From assembly GCA_022496185.1 (NCBI GenBank), contig WTXG01000206.1, positions 1 through 64,000 of the forward strand: a stretch of 64,000 bases of DNA. The letters are read 5' to 3'. The notes beneath the pieces were generated by a model that saw only the letters and a program-made list of their open reading frames with translations, did no database searches and had not been told where the DNA came from. The translations under genes were made by a program, and so were the position numbers. Every line of letters starts with the position of its first letter. Positions within the stretch are counted from its first letter, which is position 1. Source of the DNA: Multifurca ochricompacta. Its lineage: Eukaryota; Basidiomycota; Agaricomycetes; Russulales; Russulaceae. This document shows positions 42,832 through 53,029 of the stretch, piece by piece.

Positions 42832-45660
42832 ATGCAGCAATAAACAGCACTACTGAACTAAATGAGGAGGATCCTGGCCGTTGCTATGTCACAAAAGCAT
42901 CGGAACTGGCCCAAAGAGCAGTACGAGGACAGACCGAGAAAACCTTTGAAGAAGTAGTACCTGTCACCTATCACCGACATTGGAAGGTGTTCTCAGAAGA
43001 GGAATCGCAGTGCTTTCCACCAGCGTGCCCCTGGGACCATGCCATCGATTTCGTGCCAGAGACACCAATGGCAATAGATTGTAAAATCTATCCCCTGTCC
43101 CAGCAAGAACAAAAGGCATTGACAGAGTTTCTCAAAGAACAGCTGGCAAAAGGGTACATCCGTCTGTTGAAATCACAATATGCTTCCCCCTTCTTCTTTA
43201 TTAAAAAGAAGGATGGCAAGCTCCAACCTGTGCAGGATTACCAACATATAAATGCCTATACAGTAAAGAATGCTTATCCACTGCCTCTTATTTCGGAACT
43301 CATCGATACTATGTGGGACAAGTCACTCTTCTTGAAGATGGATGTCTGATGGGGGTATAACAATGTCTGGATCAAGGAGGGAGACCAATGTAAGGCAGCC
43401 TTTAAGACCAACCAAGGCCTGTTTGAGCTGAATGTCATGTTCTTTGGTCTCACCAACTTGCCGGCTACCTTCCTATTGATGATGAATCACATCTTCCGTG
43501 ACCTTATCCTTACTGGCGAAGTAGTGGTATACATGGATGACATATTGGTGGCGACTACCAACGATCTCCTACATCACCAAGAATGAGTACACCAGGTATT
43601 GGACATCTGGCAGGAGCATGACCTATATCTCAAACCATCAAAATGCTCATTTGAACAACAAAGCGTCGAGTACTTGGGAGTCATCCTGGAGGGTGGTCAT
43701 GTACGAATGGACCTGGTAAAGGTGCAGGGAATCCAAGAATGGCCCACGCCCACATGTGTCAAAGATGTGAGATCCTTTATAGGATTTTGCAACTTCTACT
43801 GACATTTTGTATGAGGATTCTCTGGAATTGCACAGCCACTCAACAGGCTGTTAAAGAAGGATGTACCTTGGCACTGGGGAGAAGAGCAACAACAAGCATT
43901 TGAACGAATCCAAGACATTGTTGGCTCAGAACCCGTCCTCCTACAGCCAAATTTGGCAAAGCCCTTTGAGCTCAAGGTCGACGCCTCTCACTTTGCCAAT
44001 GGAGCAGTATTGAATCAGAGGGACGCGATGGGAATGCTCCACCCAGTGGCCTTTTATTCTGAAACATTCTCACCAGCTAAACGAAATTATGACATTTGGG
44101 ATCGCAAGCTCCTTGCTATTGTAAAAGCCCTATGACATTGGCGACCATACCTAGCAGGGACCCCTCATAAGACCATCATTCACACCGACCACTCCAACCT
44201 ATTATATTGGAAGGAACCCCATAAGATTAGTTGACGAGTTGCCCGCGAAGTCTTGGAACTGGAGGAATACAACTTCACACTGAAACATATTGCTGGAAGT
44301 CGTAACACCCGTGCAGATGCTCTATCATGAAGAACAGATATGCAGGGAGGTGAAGAGGATAATGAAAACATCACCATACTTCCCAAAGAGGTTTTCACGC
44401 ATACAGCAGTTGTCAGCCTCCATGATATGGATCTATGGGCACAAGTATCACAAAATATGAACCAACAACTGTGCCAATCCTGGGTGGAAGTGCATAATCT
44501 GAAAAAGGTTGACAGCCTTTGGTGGAAGGATGGAGATCATCTTGTTGTCACTGGTGGCAACAACATTAAGAGGGGGGTGATCCATTTTCACCATGACCTC
44601 CCTTCTGCAGGCCACCCCAGCATTGCTAATACATACGCCCTTGCCAAATGAGACTATTGGTGGCCAAATATGAAGAAAGATGTAGAAGAATATGTGAAGG
44701 GCTGTGCAGACTGTCAAGCTAACAAAGTGAACACACACCCACGCCCACCAGCACCATATCCAATTACTCCTATGACCGCACTACCATTCCAAATGATTGC
44801 CATGGACTTCATAGTCAAATTGCCAAAATCACGAGGCTTTGACTCCATCCTTACCATCACCAACCATGACTACTCAAAGGCAGCACTATTCATACCATGC
44901 AATGAGTCCATCACAGTGGACAAGGTGGCAAAACTATACCTTGACCATGTCTACAGACACTATGGACTCCCACAGAAAGTCATTTCAGACCGGGACCCAT
45001 GCTTCACTTCGACGTTCACAAAAGCCCTGTGCAAAATCCTTGATGTGACACAAAACATCTCCACTGCCTACCACCCACAGACAGATGGCCAGTCAGAGAG
45101 GATGAACCAATGGTTGGAACAGTATCTTCGTTTCTGGTGTAATGGACAACAGGACGATTGGGCAGACTGGCTTGCGACAGCAGAGTTTGCACACAATTCG
45201 TGGCTGAATGGTACCACTAAAACCTCCCCATTCTCCCTTATCATGGGATGGACGCCACGGACCACCTGGACTAATAAACTGACGAACGTTCCATCAGCTA
45301 CACAGTGTATCGACCAATGGAATGAAGTTAGGAAATCAGCCAATGAGAACCTGCTCAAGGCACAAAAGGCCCTGTCAGAAAGACCTTCAAAATTCACACC
45401 TTATCAGACCAATGACCTTGTTTGGTTGGAAGGGAAGAACATTCACACATCACACCCGATGGCCAAATTAGCACCCTGATGTCACAGACCATTCAAGATA
45501 ATGAGGAAGCTGTCAGACATGTCATATGAACTCAAGCTTCCATCCACATGGAGAATTCATCCAGTTTTCCATGCCAAGCTCCTGACACCTTACAAAGAAA
45601 CGTCCCTGCATGGGGAAAACTTCCCGAGACCACCCCCTGAATTGATCGATGGAGAAGCAG
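42832..45660 (+). pseudogene. Relic C: RT, RNase H, integrase, start of chromodomain
   Basis: EEDPGRCYVTKASELAQ; RT (YASPFFFIKKKDGKLQPVQDY, stop after KMDV at about 43347, VVYMDDILVAT at about 43530); RNase H with stops (about 44132, 44235, 44327); integrase (HHDLPSAGHPSIANTYALAK-stop, MDFIVKLP, SDRDPCF, YHPQTDGQSERMN) and PTYKET-like C-terminal region to LIDGEAV. Nearly every stop is a TGA at an Arg position in L or H. Confidence 0.85.
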
Positions 45661-46242
45661 TGTCACAGCCAGGTGCATGCTGTGTCAAGACCAGAGAGTC
45701 GTTCGGATTCAAGGTAACTAAGTCAGGATCAAGACCACAACTAAGTTGAGTTAAGCCCACACAAGATAGAGGGGTGCGCACGAGATACGGGATTGAACAG
45801 CAACACTAAGTCCTGTCACAAGCTACTGGGGTTCAAAGTCCCTCTAAGTTGCGACTTAAGAGGGTTCAAGGGGAATCTTCCTGTGAGTCAAAGGAAACAC
45901 CTGTATTGGCACAGGAGAACAGACTTAGAGTCTGTTCGTCTCAAAACTACATAGGTTAAATACAGTCCAGTCACTATCAGAGATAAGGGTCTAGCCAGTA
46001 AGATAAAGTGATGTAGATATAGTAGAATGATATCATACTATGTCATAGTGATCTCATGGCTATGTCAAACTACGTCATGTAAGTACAAAGGATGGGCTAG
46101 ACCAAGACACAAACAAGCAACAGAGGGGTTGTGCCCTCTGTGATATACAGTCAGTTAACCTAGTTAGATAGATCAGCTGATACAGCCCATGCAGTCATTC
46201 CAGACAGTCAAGAAGAAAAGAAAAGATAATCAAACCGTCACA
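45661..46242 (-). repeat. 3' LTR of element N
   Basis: 582 bp, TGTCACAGCC...CCGTCACA on the plus strand, with AGAACAGACTT (self-primer complement) near 45920. It is adjacent to a TCACCCC polypurine complement. Confidence 0.83.
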
Positions 46243-46280
46243 TCACCCCTCTGTTACAGTGGTGCTTGCCTCAAGCACAC

Positions 46281-46865
46281 TTAGTCTTCACCAGTGAGGT
46301 CTATGATACAAGGTGGGGCAATGCAAAGGCGACGACGACGAGGCAGATGGGAACTACCTATACCTCCAGCCTGTAGGACAGCACGCAGTTCTGGGTGGGG
46401 TGCAAAGTGGGAGGCAGCTGCTGGCGTCATGCAAGGGTTGTTGGAATATGCATAAGTTAAATAGGGATAGAGTCGATGATAAACATCACCACGAGACATA
46501 GCATGAACAGCAAGGCGGATATCTTGATTGGCCCTCTCAGCCATTTGCCTCCAGTGTGCAAGATTTCGATGGGCCTCATCCAAACATTGAGCACCATAAC
46601 GGTAGCGAGACACCTCTGCCCAGGCCCCAGGGTCGTCCATGTCATCAAGGGCACCATTGACAATGGTGGTGAAGTTTTGATCAGCTTCAAAGAGTCGCTG
46701 TTGCATAGATGTGAGGATAGGGTTGGGGCCACGGTCAAAGCATGGGTGTGGAGTGATGTAGAGGGGAATGTAATATACTGGTTGATGAGCCCCCATAGTG
46801 AAGGCTATGCATGGGTCAGAATGTCGATAATCATAGGCCAGCCAATGAGCAACATTGATGTGACC
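46281..46865 (-). pseudogene. ORF3 of element N, truncated at the N-terminus
   Basis: Reads from the Q junction down to TAA at 46281: AHWLAYDYRHSDPCIAFTMGAHQPVYYIPLY, RRLFEADQ-like QQRLFEADQNF, DDMDDPGAWAEVSRYRYG, the helical segment, SRGDVYHRLYPYLTYAY and the basic LPRRRRL tail, ending IIDLTGED. Colinear with E's ORF3 and free of stops over about 195 codons. Confidence 0.85.
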
Positions 46866-47614
46866 TGTCACAGCCAGGTCTCTGCTGTGTCAAGGGTCGT
46901 TCTGGTCTGAGGTCCTCAAGATGCAAGACGCATGCAAGCTCCAAGGTCAAGCTGTCAAAGGCAAACTGATTCAAGGTTCCAAGGCAAGCTACAGCAAGCT
47001 ACGGTCAAGGTTCAAAGGCCCACAAGATACAAGAGGGCACGCGTCAATGTCAAGGTGTCAAGGCAAACCACAAGGGCCGCGTTCAAGGTTCAAGGCCCAC
47101 ACAAAATAGGAGGGGCGCATGCAAGAAGCAAGTCGAGGCAGTGGCAATAGGCCCTGCTGAAGATCTGGGGTGAAGGCTTCCTAAGTTGCAGCTTGGGAAG
47201 TTCAAGAGGATTCTGATAAAGACAAGTTGACCTGTATTAGATACAAGAGAACAGACTTAAGGTCTGTCTCTCCAAGATGTCCTGCTTAAATACATGTACT
47301 GTAGTGTCTTGTAAGTAAAGTAGAAGATTCAATATAGTAAAGTAAATGTCCATGTGAATCTCCAGTGGAGATTGAGACAGGAAATGTAAGTGGTGTTGCA
47401 CCCACTCCAGAAGCGAATGAGTGTCAATCCCAGTCAGCCTAAGAAGTCCGAAAATCAGATAAAGAAAGATCATCAGCTCCAGTCACATGACTCGGAGCGA
47501 GAAGTCGAAACGTTGAAACAAAAGTCAAACGCGCGCGGCTTGAAAAACCGTCACAAAACGTCACACGCACGTCACACGCGCATCGCAAGCTGTCACATCG
47601 ACAATAAGCGTCAC
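46866..47614 (-). repeat. 3' LTR of element Q
   Basis: 749 bp, TGTCACAGCC...GCGTCACA on the plus strand. It is longer than D's and E's LTRs, partly through repeated CAAGGTTCAAGG-type blocks (about 46960-47100). It carries AGAACAGACTT near 47250. CpG-rich at its far end. Confidence 0.83.
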
Positions 47615-48058
47615 ATCACCCCCGTTGTATGGTCGAGCTTGCCCCTAAGCTCAGTTGATTAGAGTCGCGCCAGTGATACGCAGAGGAAGGTGGAGATCTT
47701 CGCATCGTCGATGGCGTCGAGAGCGTCCGATCTCGTCTGATTGGAGTGTCGCGTGAAGTTCTGATTGGTGCGCGTGATGTTAGATAAGATGTAAATTGCT
47801 TTTGAACATCGCGGCCAGTCCGGTCCGCCTGCTGTCGTCAACGCGCGAGTTCTTCTTAGTAGATTAGATCTGAGTCGTCTGGTAGCATAATGATTATGTG
47901 AGATCTCCGTCTAGATTGCATGATCACAAAAGTCGTCTAAAGATAAGCCCATTAGAGATGTGAACCTTGATCTGTCTTGACAAAGCATTTGCTGGAAGCG
48001 GAAGTCGTTAAGGAAAATAGTGAAAATGGGCCTTTAATTGTCAGAATTTACCCCCCCT
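47615..48058 (-). pseudogene. Vestigial ORF3 region of element Q
   Basis: No open frame. It aligns with D's 31353-31951 (CTTCCGCTTCCAG, GCAGATCAA and CAGCAGGCGGACC blocks), including the same loss of the ORF3 core. It begins at the internal purine tract 48051-48060. Confidence 0.65.
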
Positions 48059-49637
48059 CTAAGACTGGTGCTGACCCTGGCGCCTAGATAGTGAATTGTA
48101 GTAGGCGCGGATGAGATCTGGGGCATGACAATCCTCCTCATCGACCCAAGAGTTATCACTGGCTGGATAACCTTTCCAGCTGACTAAGTACTGGACTTTC
48201 TTTGCGCGTCCATAAGTGCGATGATTTAAGATTGCATCCACTTCATATTCTTCTTCCTGGTTGATAAGATCGGGAGGGGGCCTCGCGTAATTAGGGCCAT
48301 GAGCGTCAGTTTCCAGGTAAGGCGATAAAAGATCAATGTGGAATACATTGTGAATCTTCATGTGGTCCGGCAGAGCTAAGCGATAGGCAACAGGGGAAAT
48401 ACAAGCTGAGATAGCAAATGGCCCATAGCGACGAGGGGCCAGTTTAGACGAGGGGAAATGTGTCTTCAGGTGCTTTCCTTCAAGCCAGACCTGTGCACCG
48501 ATCTTGAATTGTGGTCGGGCCGATAGATCCGTGGTCATTCGGAGTGCGTGTTCTGCGCGAGATCGAGTGTCACGTAGATTGCGCATACGCTCATCAACCT
48601 GTGGAACGTTAGTATCACTAGCTTCGGCCTTCCAGTCAAACTGCATGCTGTGGATCAGTGCATGCGGAGAGAGTTTCATTTTATCATGTGGCCAGGAATT
48701 GTGGACATATTCTGCAAGTGGTAGGTACTCGGGCCATCGGTGTTGATCCTCGCTTATCCAGAGTCGTAAGTACTGTTCGAGCCAAAGGTTCATGCGTTCA
48801 CTAGATCCATCTGTCCGAGGGTGAAACGCTGTTGATAAATTCTGTCGAACTTGAAGGACTTTTGCTAGTGCACGCGAGAAATGCGATGTAAACCGTGGAT
48901 CTCGATCGGAGATAATGCGTCGCGGGACTCCAAAGAACGGGAGGAGATGGCAATAGTAGAGCGTAGCAATGCCTTCACCTGTGATATCCTTAGAACAAGG
49001 TATGAATTTGGCTGCCTTAGAACATCCCTGATCTACGATCGTGAGTACCGCGTCATACTTCCCAGCCGGCGGGAGATCCGTGATGAGATCCATAGCAATA
49101 TATTGAAATGGGCCGTCAGTTGCCAGTACATCTAATGGAAAGATTGGCACCTTCTTCGTGAGTTTTGGCTTATTCTCCTGACATTTGGCACATCCCCGGA
49201 CATATTCTCGTACAAATTCCTTCAGGTCTCCTCCTTCAAACTCACGTTGTACTCCGCGTGTGGTCTTGTCGATTCCGGGGTGTCCTGCTAACACATGATC
49301 GTGATATTGTTGTAGAATCTTGCGTTGTTCTGGAAGGGTACTGGGGAAGGGACATTTCACTGACTGCGTCATCTTAACAAATAAATCTGCTGGTAGGACT
49401 GTGACTTCGTCGTTATCGTTCTCGCCTTGATCCGCATCTGGCCGTCGTGAGAGCATATCGGCAACGGTATGAAGCTTTCCTGGGATGTGCTCTAATGTAA
49501 AGTCAAAGTCTGCGAGCTCCTGGAGCCATCTAGCCTGTCGTCGATTGAGTTTCTGGGGTTCCTTAAAGTACTGAAGATTGTTATGATCGGTGCGCACTTG
49601 GACCTTGTGCTTGGCGCCTAGGAGATATTGACGCCAC
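48059..49637 (-). pseudogene. pol of element Q, RNase H to chromodomain, open
   Basis: Open from the S junction to TAG at 48059: WRQYLLGAKHKVQVRTDHNNLQYF, VADMLSRRPD, HHCC (HDHVLAGHPGIDK...CAKCQENK), MDLITDLP, SDRDPRF, FHPRTDGSSERMN, the GPF module and the chromodomain (EYEVDAILNHRTYGRAKKVQYLVSWKGYPASDNSWV). No premature stop over 525 codons, although ORF3 of the same element is destroyed. Called a pseudogene because the 5' part is missing. Confidence 0.88.
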
Positions 49638-50544
49638 TGTCACGGCTCTACTTTATTTTTCCTTTTCTTTTCTCCCCTTTGGATCACATGACTGTGGGAA
49701 GATTACCCAGCAGTCTCAACACGTGATCATGGGAATGTAGTCGTGACATGGATCATGTGACCGAGTCACATGTAATAAGTCACATGCTGCTTAGTCAGCA
49801 CCAGAGCCACTCAACAATAACAAGTCGATTCTCTATTGTGTTTACCACAATAAGCAAGGCCCCACAGTCTAGACGGTTCTAGACCAAGTGGAGCTGCTAT
49901 CAAGATAAGAGGAGTCCAGCCTAGAAGGTTCTAGGTAAGTGGAGCTCTAGATAAGGGCCCAGGTTGGGCCATGGCCAATTTTAGCACAGAACCACATGTA
50001 TCAGTAGATAGACGTGTTCCAGACCTACGGGCTAGACTACATATCAGTTATCTACTCCACAGTGACGTCATTATGACATCACACTGTGGAGCATGATCAG
50101 TCAGCAGAGTAAAGCAGCTTACGAATCACAAAGATAAGGCTCAGTCAGCAATACAGCTGACTGATACTTGCTGATTCTTGCTTACACCTACTGCTTACCT
50201 CGTTACACTGAGAAATGTATATAAGACCCTCTGTAACAGCCTGTAGCCCCCATCTTGTCCTCTTGGGGCTGCAGGTGAGTAACTGTCTACACGAGTTTGA
50301 TACATAGTGCTAATGGTATCCTGCCTCCCTGTGTGACTCGATCCTTTGGATCTTGTCCTCTTGGGGCTGCAGCTTCTTCCAGTTTCAGAACGCCGTCATT
50401 GTGGTTGTATAAACCACTGTGGGTGACACAGTTCCTGGTCATTGCTTGACGCGTGACGTTTGCCTCTGCGGTACGCCCAACGACTCAGGTCACTTCTCTT
50501 TGCCCTTCCTGTTTCTAAGTGTACACAGAGCTTCACCCGTTACA
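49638..50544 (+). repeat. 5' LTR of element S
   Basis: 907 bp. The termini TGTCACGG and CCGTTACA are inverted with one mismatch. It contains TATATAAG (50218-50225) and a 23-bp direct repeat (about 50253 and 50351) covering the self-primer. It is assigned as an LTR from these ends, the promoter and the matching PBS, since the partner LTR is out of view. Confidence 0.75.
50218..50261 (+). promoter_or_regulatory. LTR core promoter and mRNA 5'-end primer of S
   Basis: TATATAAG (50218-50225) and, 34 nt from its start, ATCTTGTCCT (50252-50261), the exact complement of the PBS. The spacing is the same as in E and L. Confidence 0.6.
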
Positions 50545-50546
50545 TT

Positions 50547-50556
50547 AGGACAAGAT
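50547..50556 (+). other. Self-primer binding site of element S
   Basis: AGGACAAGAT, two bases after the LTR end. Pairs over 10 nt with 50252-50261 and with the duplicated copy at 50350-50359. Confidence 0.6.
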
Positions 50557-50910
50557 TGTATCCTACGTGCCCTCCCAGTTTCGGGCCGGTACTTTTAACC
50601 TTCTTTCACAGCAGTAGTAGTGTTTCAAATAGTCTTAGTTACAACCCCTGGGGTCGGAGGCCTGATCAGACAGTAGCTGAGTTGAGCCAATAATTCATAG
50701 CCGAGGCGGTGATCAGAGATATACCCGAGTAGTGGTTATCCTGGTTGCTTGGTCATTCCAAACTCGAGTTGTCGTGTTTACACGCGCTTGGGGATCATCT
50801 GTGCCGGATCTCCTACCAAGGAGTGTAAAACTGGGCAGAGCTGAGGGGGCCCCGGGAAACCGGTGACAAACTCAGAGAGACATCTGTCAGAACCGATTTC
50901 AGAGCACTTG
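50557..50910 (+). other. 5' leader of element S, left part
   Basis: Non-coding. No long frame or repeat was recognised. It continues at 58285-58556 after L, giving an RNA leader of about 640 nt before ORF1. Possible packaging signal, but nothing specific is visible. Confidence 0.5.
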
Positions 50911-51503
50911 TGTTACAATCTCTACCGAGCAACCCCATTTTCTTCCACCTCCCCAACAGCGACCCATCCCTGCCGCCCACCCTGCACTTCATGATCACGT
51001 CCCCGTCCTGGGACCCATCACGTGCTTTGCTCCCCTCCCCGTGACCTGCTTTGGACTTGTTGACTCGTTGTGTACCCATGATTGGCCCCTTATCTCTTAT
51101 CTTGTTATCTCCTTATCTTTACGCTCGGACACTTACTTAATACCCTATCAGAAGCCCGACTTTACGCCGTCCGCTTCCGTATATTTGGGCCCACCTGACT
51201 CTGTTATCTTATCTATAGACGCTCACTCAATTACGTATATAAGTCCACTGTAGCTACCTTGTAGACCTCAGACTCGACTTATTGAATACATCGGTGTTTG
51301 TCTTTTGGACTCTCCCTTGGATCCTCTGACTCGATCATCTCAGTGCTTCCGGCACTTTCCGCTCAACATTGTCACTAGGGAACGGCCCCTTTGACTTTGA
51401 CTCTCCCACTAAAAGCTCCAAGAGGTCCTATTGGCCTCTTATCTGAACACACGAACGAAGCTGTCGCACAAGTCGTGCAGTACGTCTCGCACCGGACGTA
51501 ACA
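50911..51503 (+). repeat. 5' LTR of element L
   Basis: 593 bp, TGTTACAATC...GACGTAACA, paired with 57687-58279 (one difference, CCGTGACC versus CCATGACC). Confidence 0.95.
51236..51280 (+). promoter_or_regulatory. LTR core promoter and mRNA 5'-end primer of L
   Basis: TATATAAG (51236-51243), then AGACTCGACTT (51270-51280) 34 nt from the TATA start. The 11-mer is the exact complement of the PBS. Confidence 0.65.
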
Positions 51504-51505
51504 TC

Positions 51506-51516
51506 AAGTCGAGTCT
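51506..51516 (+). other. Self-primer binding site of element L
   Basis: AAGTCGAGTCT, two bases after the 5' LTR. Pairs over 11 nt with 51270-51280. Confidence 0.7.
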
Positions 51517-51522
51517 CTCACA

Positions 51523-53029
51523 GTGGCTTCCAGCCGCAGTCAGACCCTCTTCCGAGAAGAACTCATCGAGCGCAGAGACGAGAATAATCTTTCACAGCAA
51601 GTACTTGGCTCTGCCGCCTGGAAGGACTTTGAATCCGAGTTTGGATACTACGTCTATCATGACGGAAGATACCAACCAGTAGAATACGACGACGAGAAAA
51701 GAGTTTGGTATTGTATCCGATACTCGGACAGTCGCAACTCTTGGGTCACGACCAGACCTGCCCCACCCGAATTTGGACTAGGCCCGTGGAGAGAAAACCC
51801 TCCGGCCATTGTCACGGACTCCGAACCAGAGGAGTACGTAGAAGAACCCAGTGAAGAAGAAGCACCGGCATTAGCAAGGACTACGTTTCCGGTTGCACCT
51901 GAAGTTGTCACGATCAGAGCCCCTGCTTTGACAACTCCACAGATATCGATACAATCCGCCGACACAGTAACCCCGTTCCACCAAAATATGTCGACGATTG
52001 CCGCCCAACTCCCTGACCCTGCCCCGCCAGCTCCTGTGGCACCACCACCGAACATCCCCCCCCCTCTGGACGTCTGTCTGGAGTCTTACCCCAAACATTC
52101 ACTGGGGATCGCTCGCAGAGCAAGAAATTCATGTTGGAGTTTACGACATTCAAAAACTTCAATCATGATGTCCACAGATTGTCAACCCGTTCCAAAGGGC
52201 CAATCTGTTTCTGTCTCTGATCTGAGGGGAAGCAGTGGATGACTGGACGATGGAACAGCTAGAATGGCTGAATGAGCAGGTTGAGAGCGGGCGCCGAACT
52301 ACGAGCGAAGGTCTTTGGGAGACCATAGCAGAGAGATTCAAGGACGCCTTCACAGATGGACAGGCCAAACAGAAGGCCGCACGAGAACTAAAGTCCTCAA
52401 ATGGAAAAAGGAGAGCTTGACACATATGTAGCCAAGTTCAGAAGTTTGGCCAACCGAGCCGGCTATGACACAGATGAGGAGGCCACGTTGGACCTCTTCT
52501 CCCAGGGACTGCCCAACCCCCTGGTTAAAAATATTATACAGTTCCATCACCCCCATGATTGGGACACCTGGGTCGATGCTGCTCGGCGGCAACAACAAGA
52601 CTACTTGGACTTCCAAACGCGGTTTGGAGTTGATACCAAAAAGGAAAAACCAGAGATCAGTGGAAGGCCGCCTTCGGAGTGAAGCCTGTCCAGCACACCC
52701 AGCGGGACCCAAATGCTATGGACACCTCCGCAGATCGAGCCCGAGCTCGAGCGACACTCACGGAAGATGAGCGACAAACCCTCATGAAAGAAGGGCGCTG
52801 CTTCCGTTGTAGAGCATTGGGGCACATGTCTCGAGACTGCCCCAAGAAGGGAGCACGGGTCGCTGCCACCAGTACGGCAGCAGAACATCCTGCTCAGAAC
52901 AACCCGCCAACCATAGATAAACGATCAAAAGAAGAGAAGGCTCAGGACATATGGGCTAACATGATGAAAGAGAGTGAGGAAGTGCGCGCCATACTAGTAG
53001 AAAAGGCGTTTGCAAAGAAGGATTTTTAA
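51523..53029 (+). pseudogene. gag of element L, with several 1-nt frameshifts
   Basis: Upstream module from GTG GCT TCC (51523) with KDFESEFGYYVYHDGRYQPVEYDDEKRVWY. First ATG of the frame at 51988 (MSTIAAQLPDPAPP). Shifts occur near 52065 (C-run), 52172, 52395 and about 52640, and a TGA near 52223. The capsid is recognisable (WETIAERFKDAFTDGQAKQ, GLPNPLVKNIIQFHHP). The CCHC knuckle CFRCRALGHMSRDC is at about 52800-52842. Ends AKKDF, TAA. GGATTTTT lies at 53020-53027. Confidence 0.85.
53020..53027 (+). other. Putative -1 frameshift site, gag-pol junction of L
   Basis: AAG GAT TTT TAA. Slippage on TTT enters the pol frame (TTA ATA GGC). A stop codon directly in the A site is expected to favour slippage. 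Confidence 0.55.

Larger units (their letters stand above)
42071..45660 (+). mobile_element. Relic C: CpG-decayed TGTTAC-family pol
   Basis: Truncated at both ends by B's LTR and N's LTR, with no LTR of its own in the window. The coding part resembles L and H but is CpG-poor and full of Arg to stop, Arg to Trp and Arg to Gln changes, so it appears to be one of the oldest elements. Confidence 0.85.
45661..46865 (-). mobile_element. Element N: 3' end of a TGTGAC-family element
   Basis: Minus-strand 3' LTR (45661-46242) and most of ORF3, inserted in C and then cut by Q at 46866. The rest of N would lie beyond S to the right and is not in the window. Confidence 0.8.
46866..49637 (-). mobile_element. 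Element Q: TGTGAC-family element truncated by S
   Basis: Minus-strand 3' LTR (46866-47614), vestigial ORF3, then pol up to the RNase H/RT border, where S inserted. The left flank TGACC (46861-46865) is the expected duplication, but its partner lies outside the window. Confidence 0.85.
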
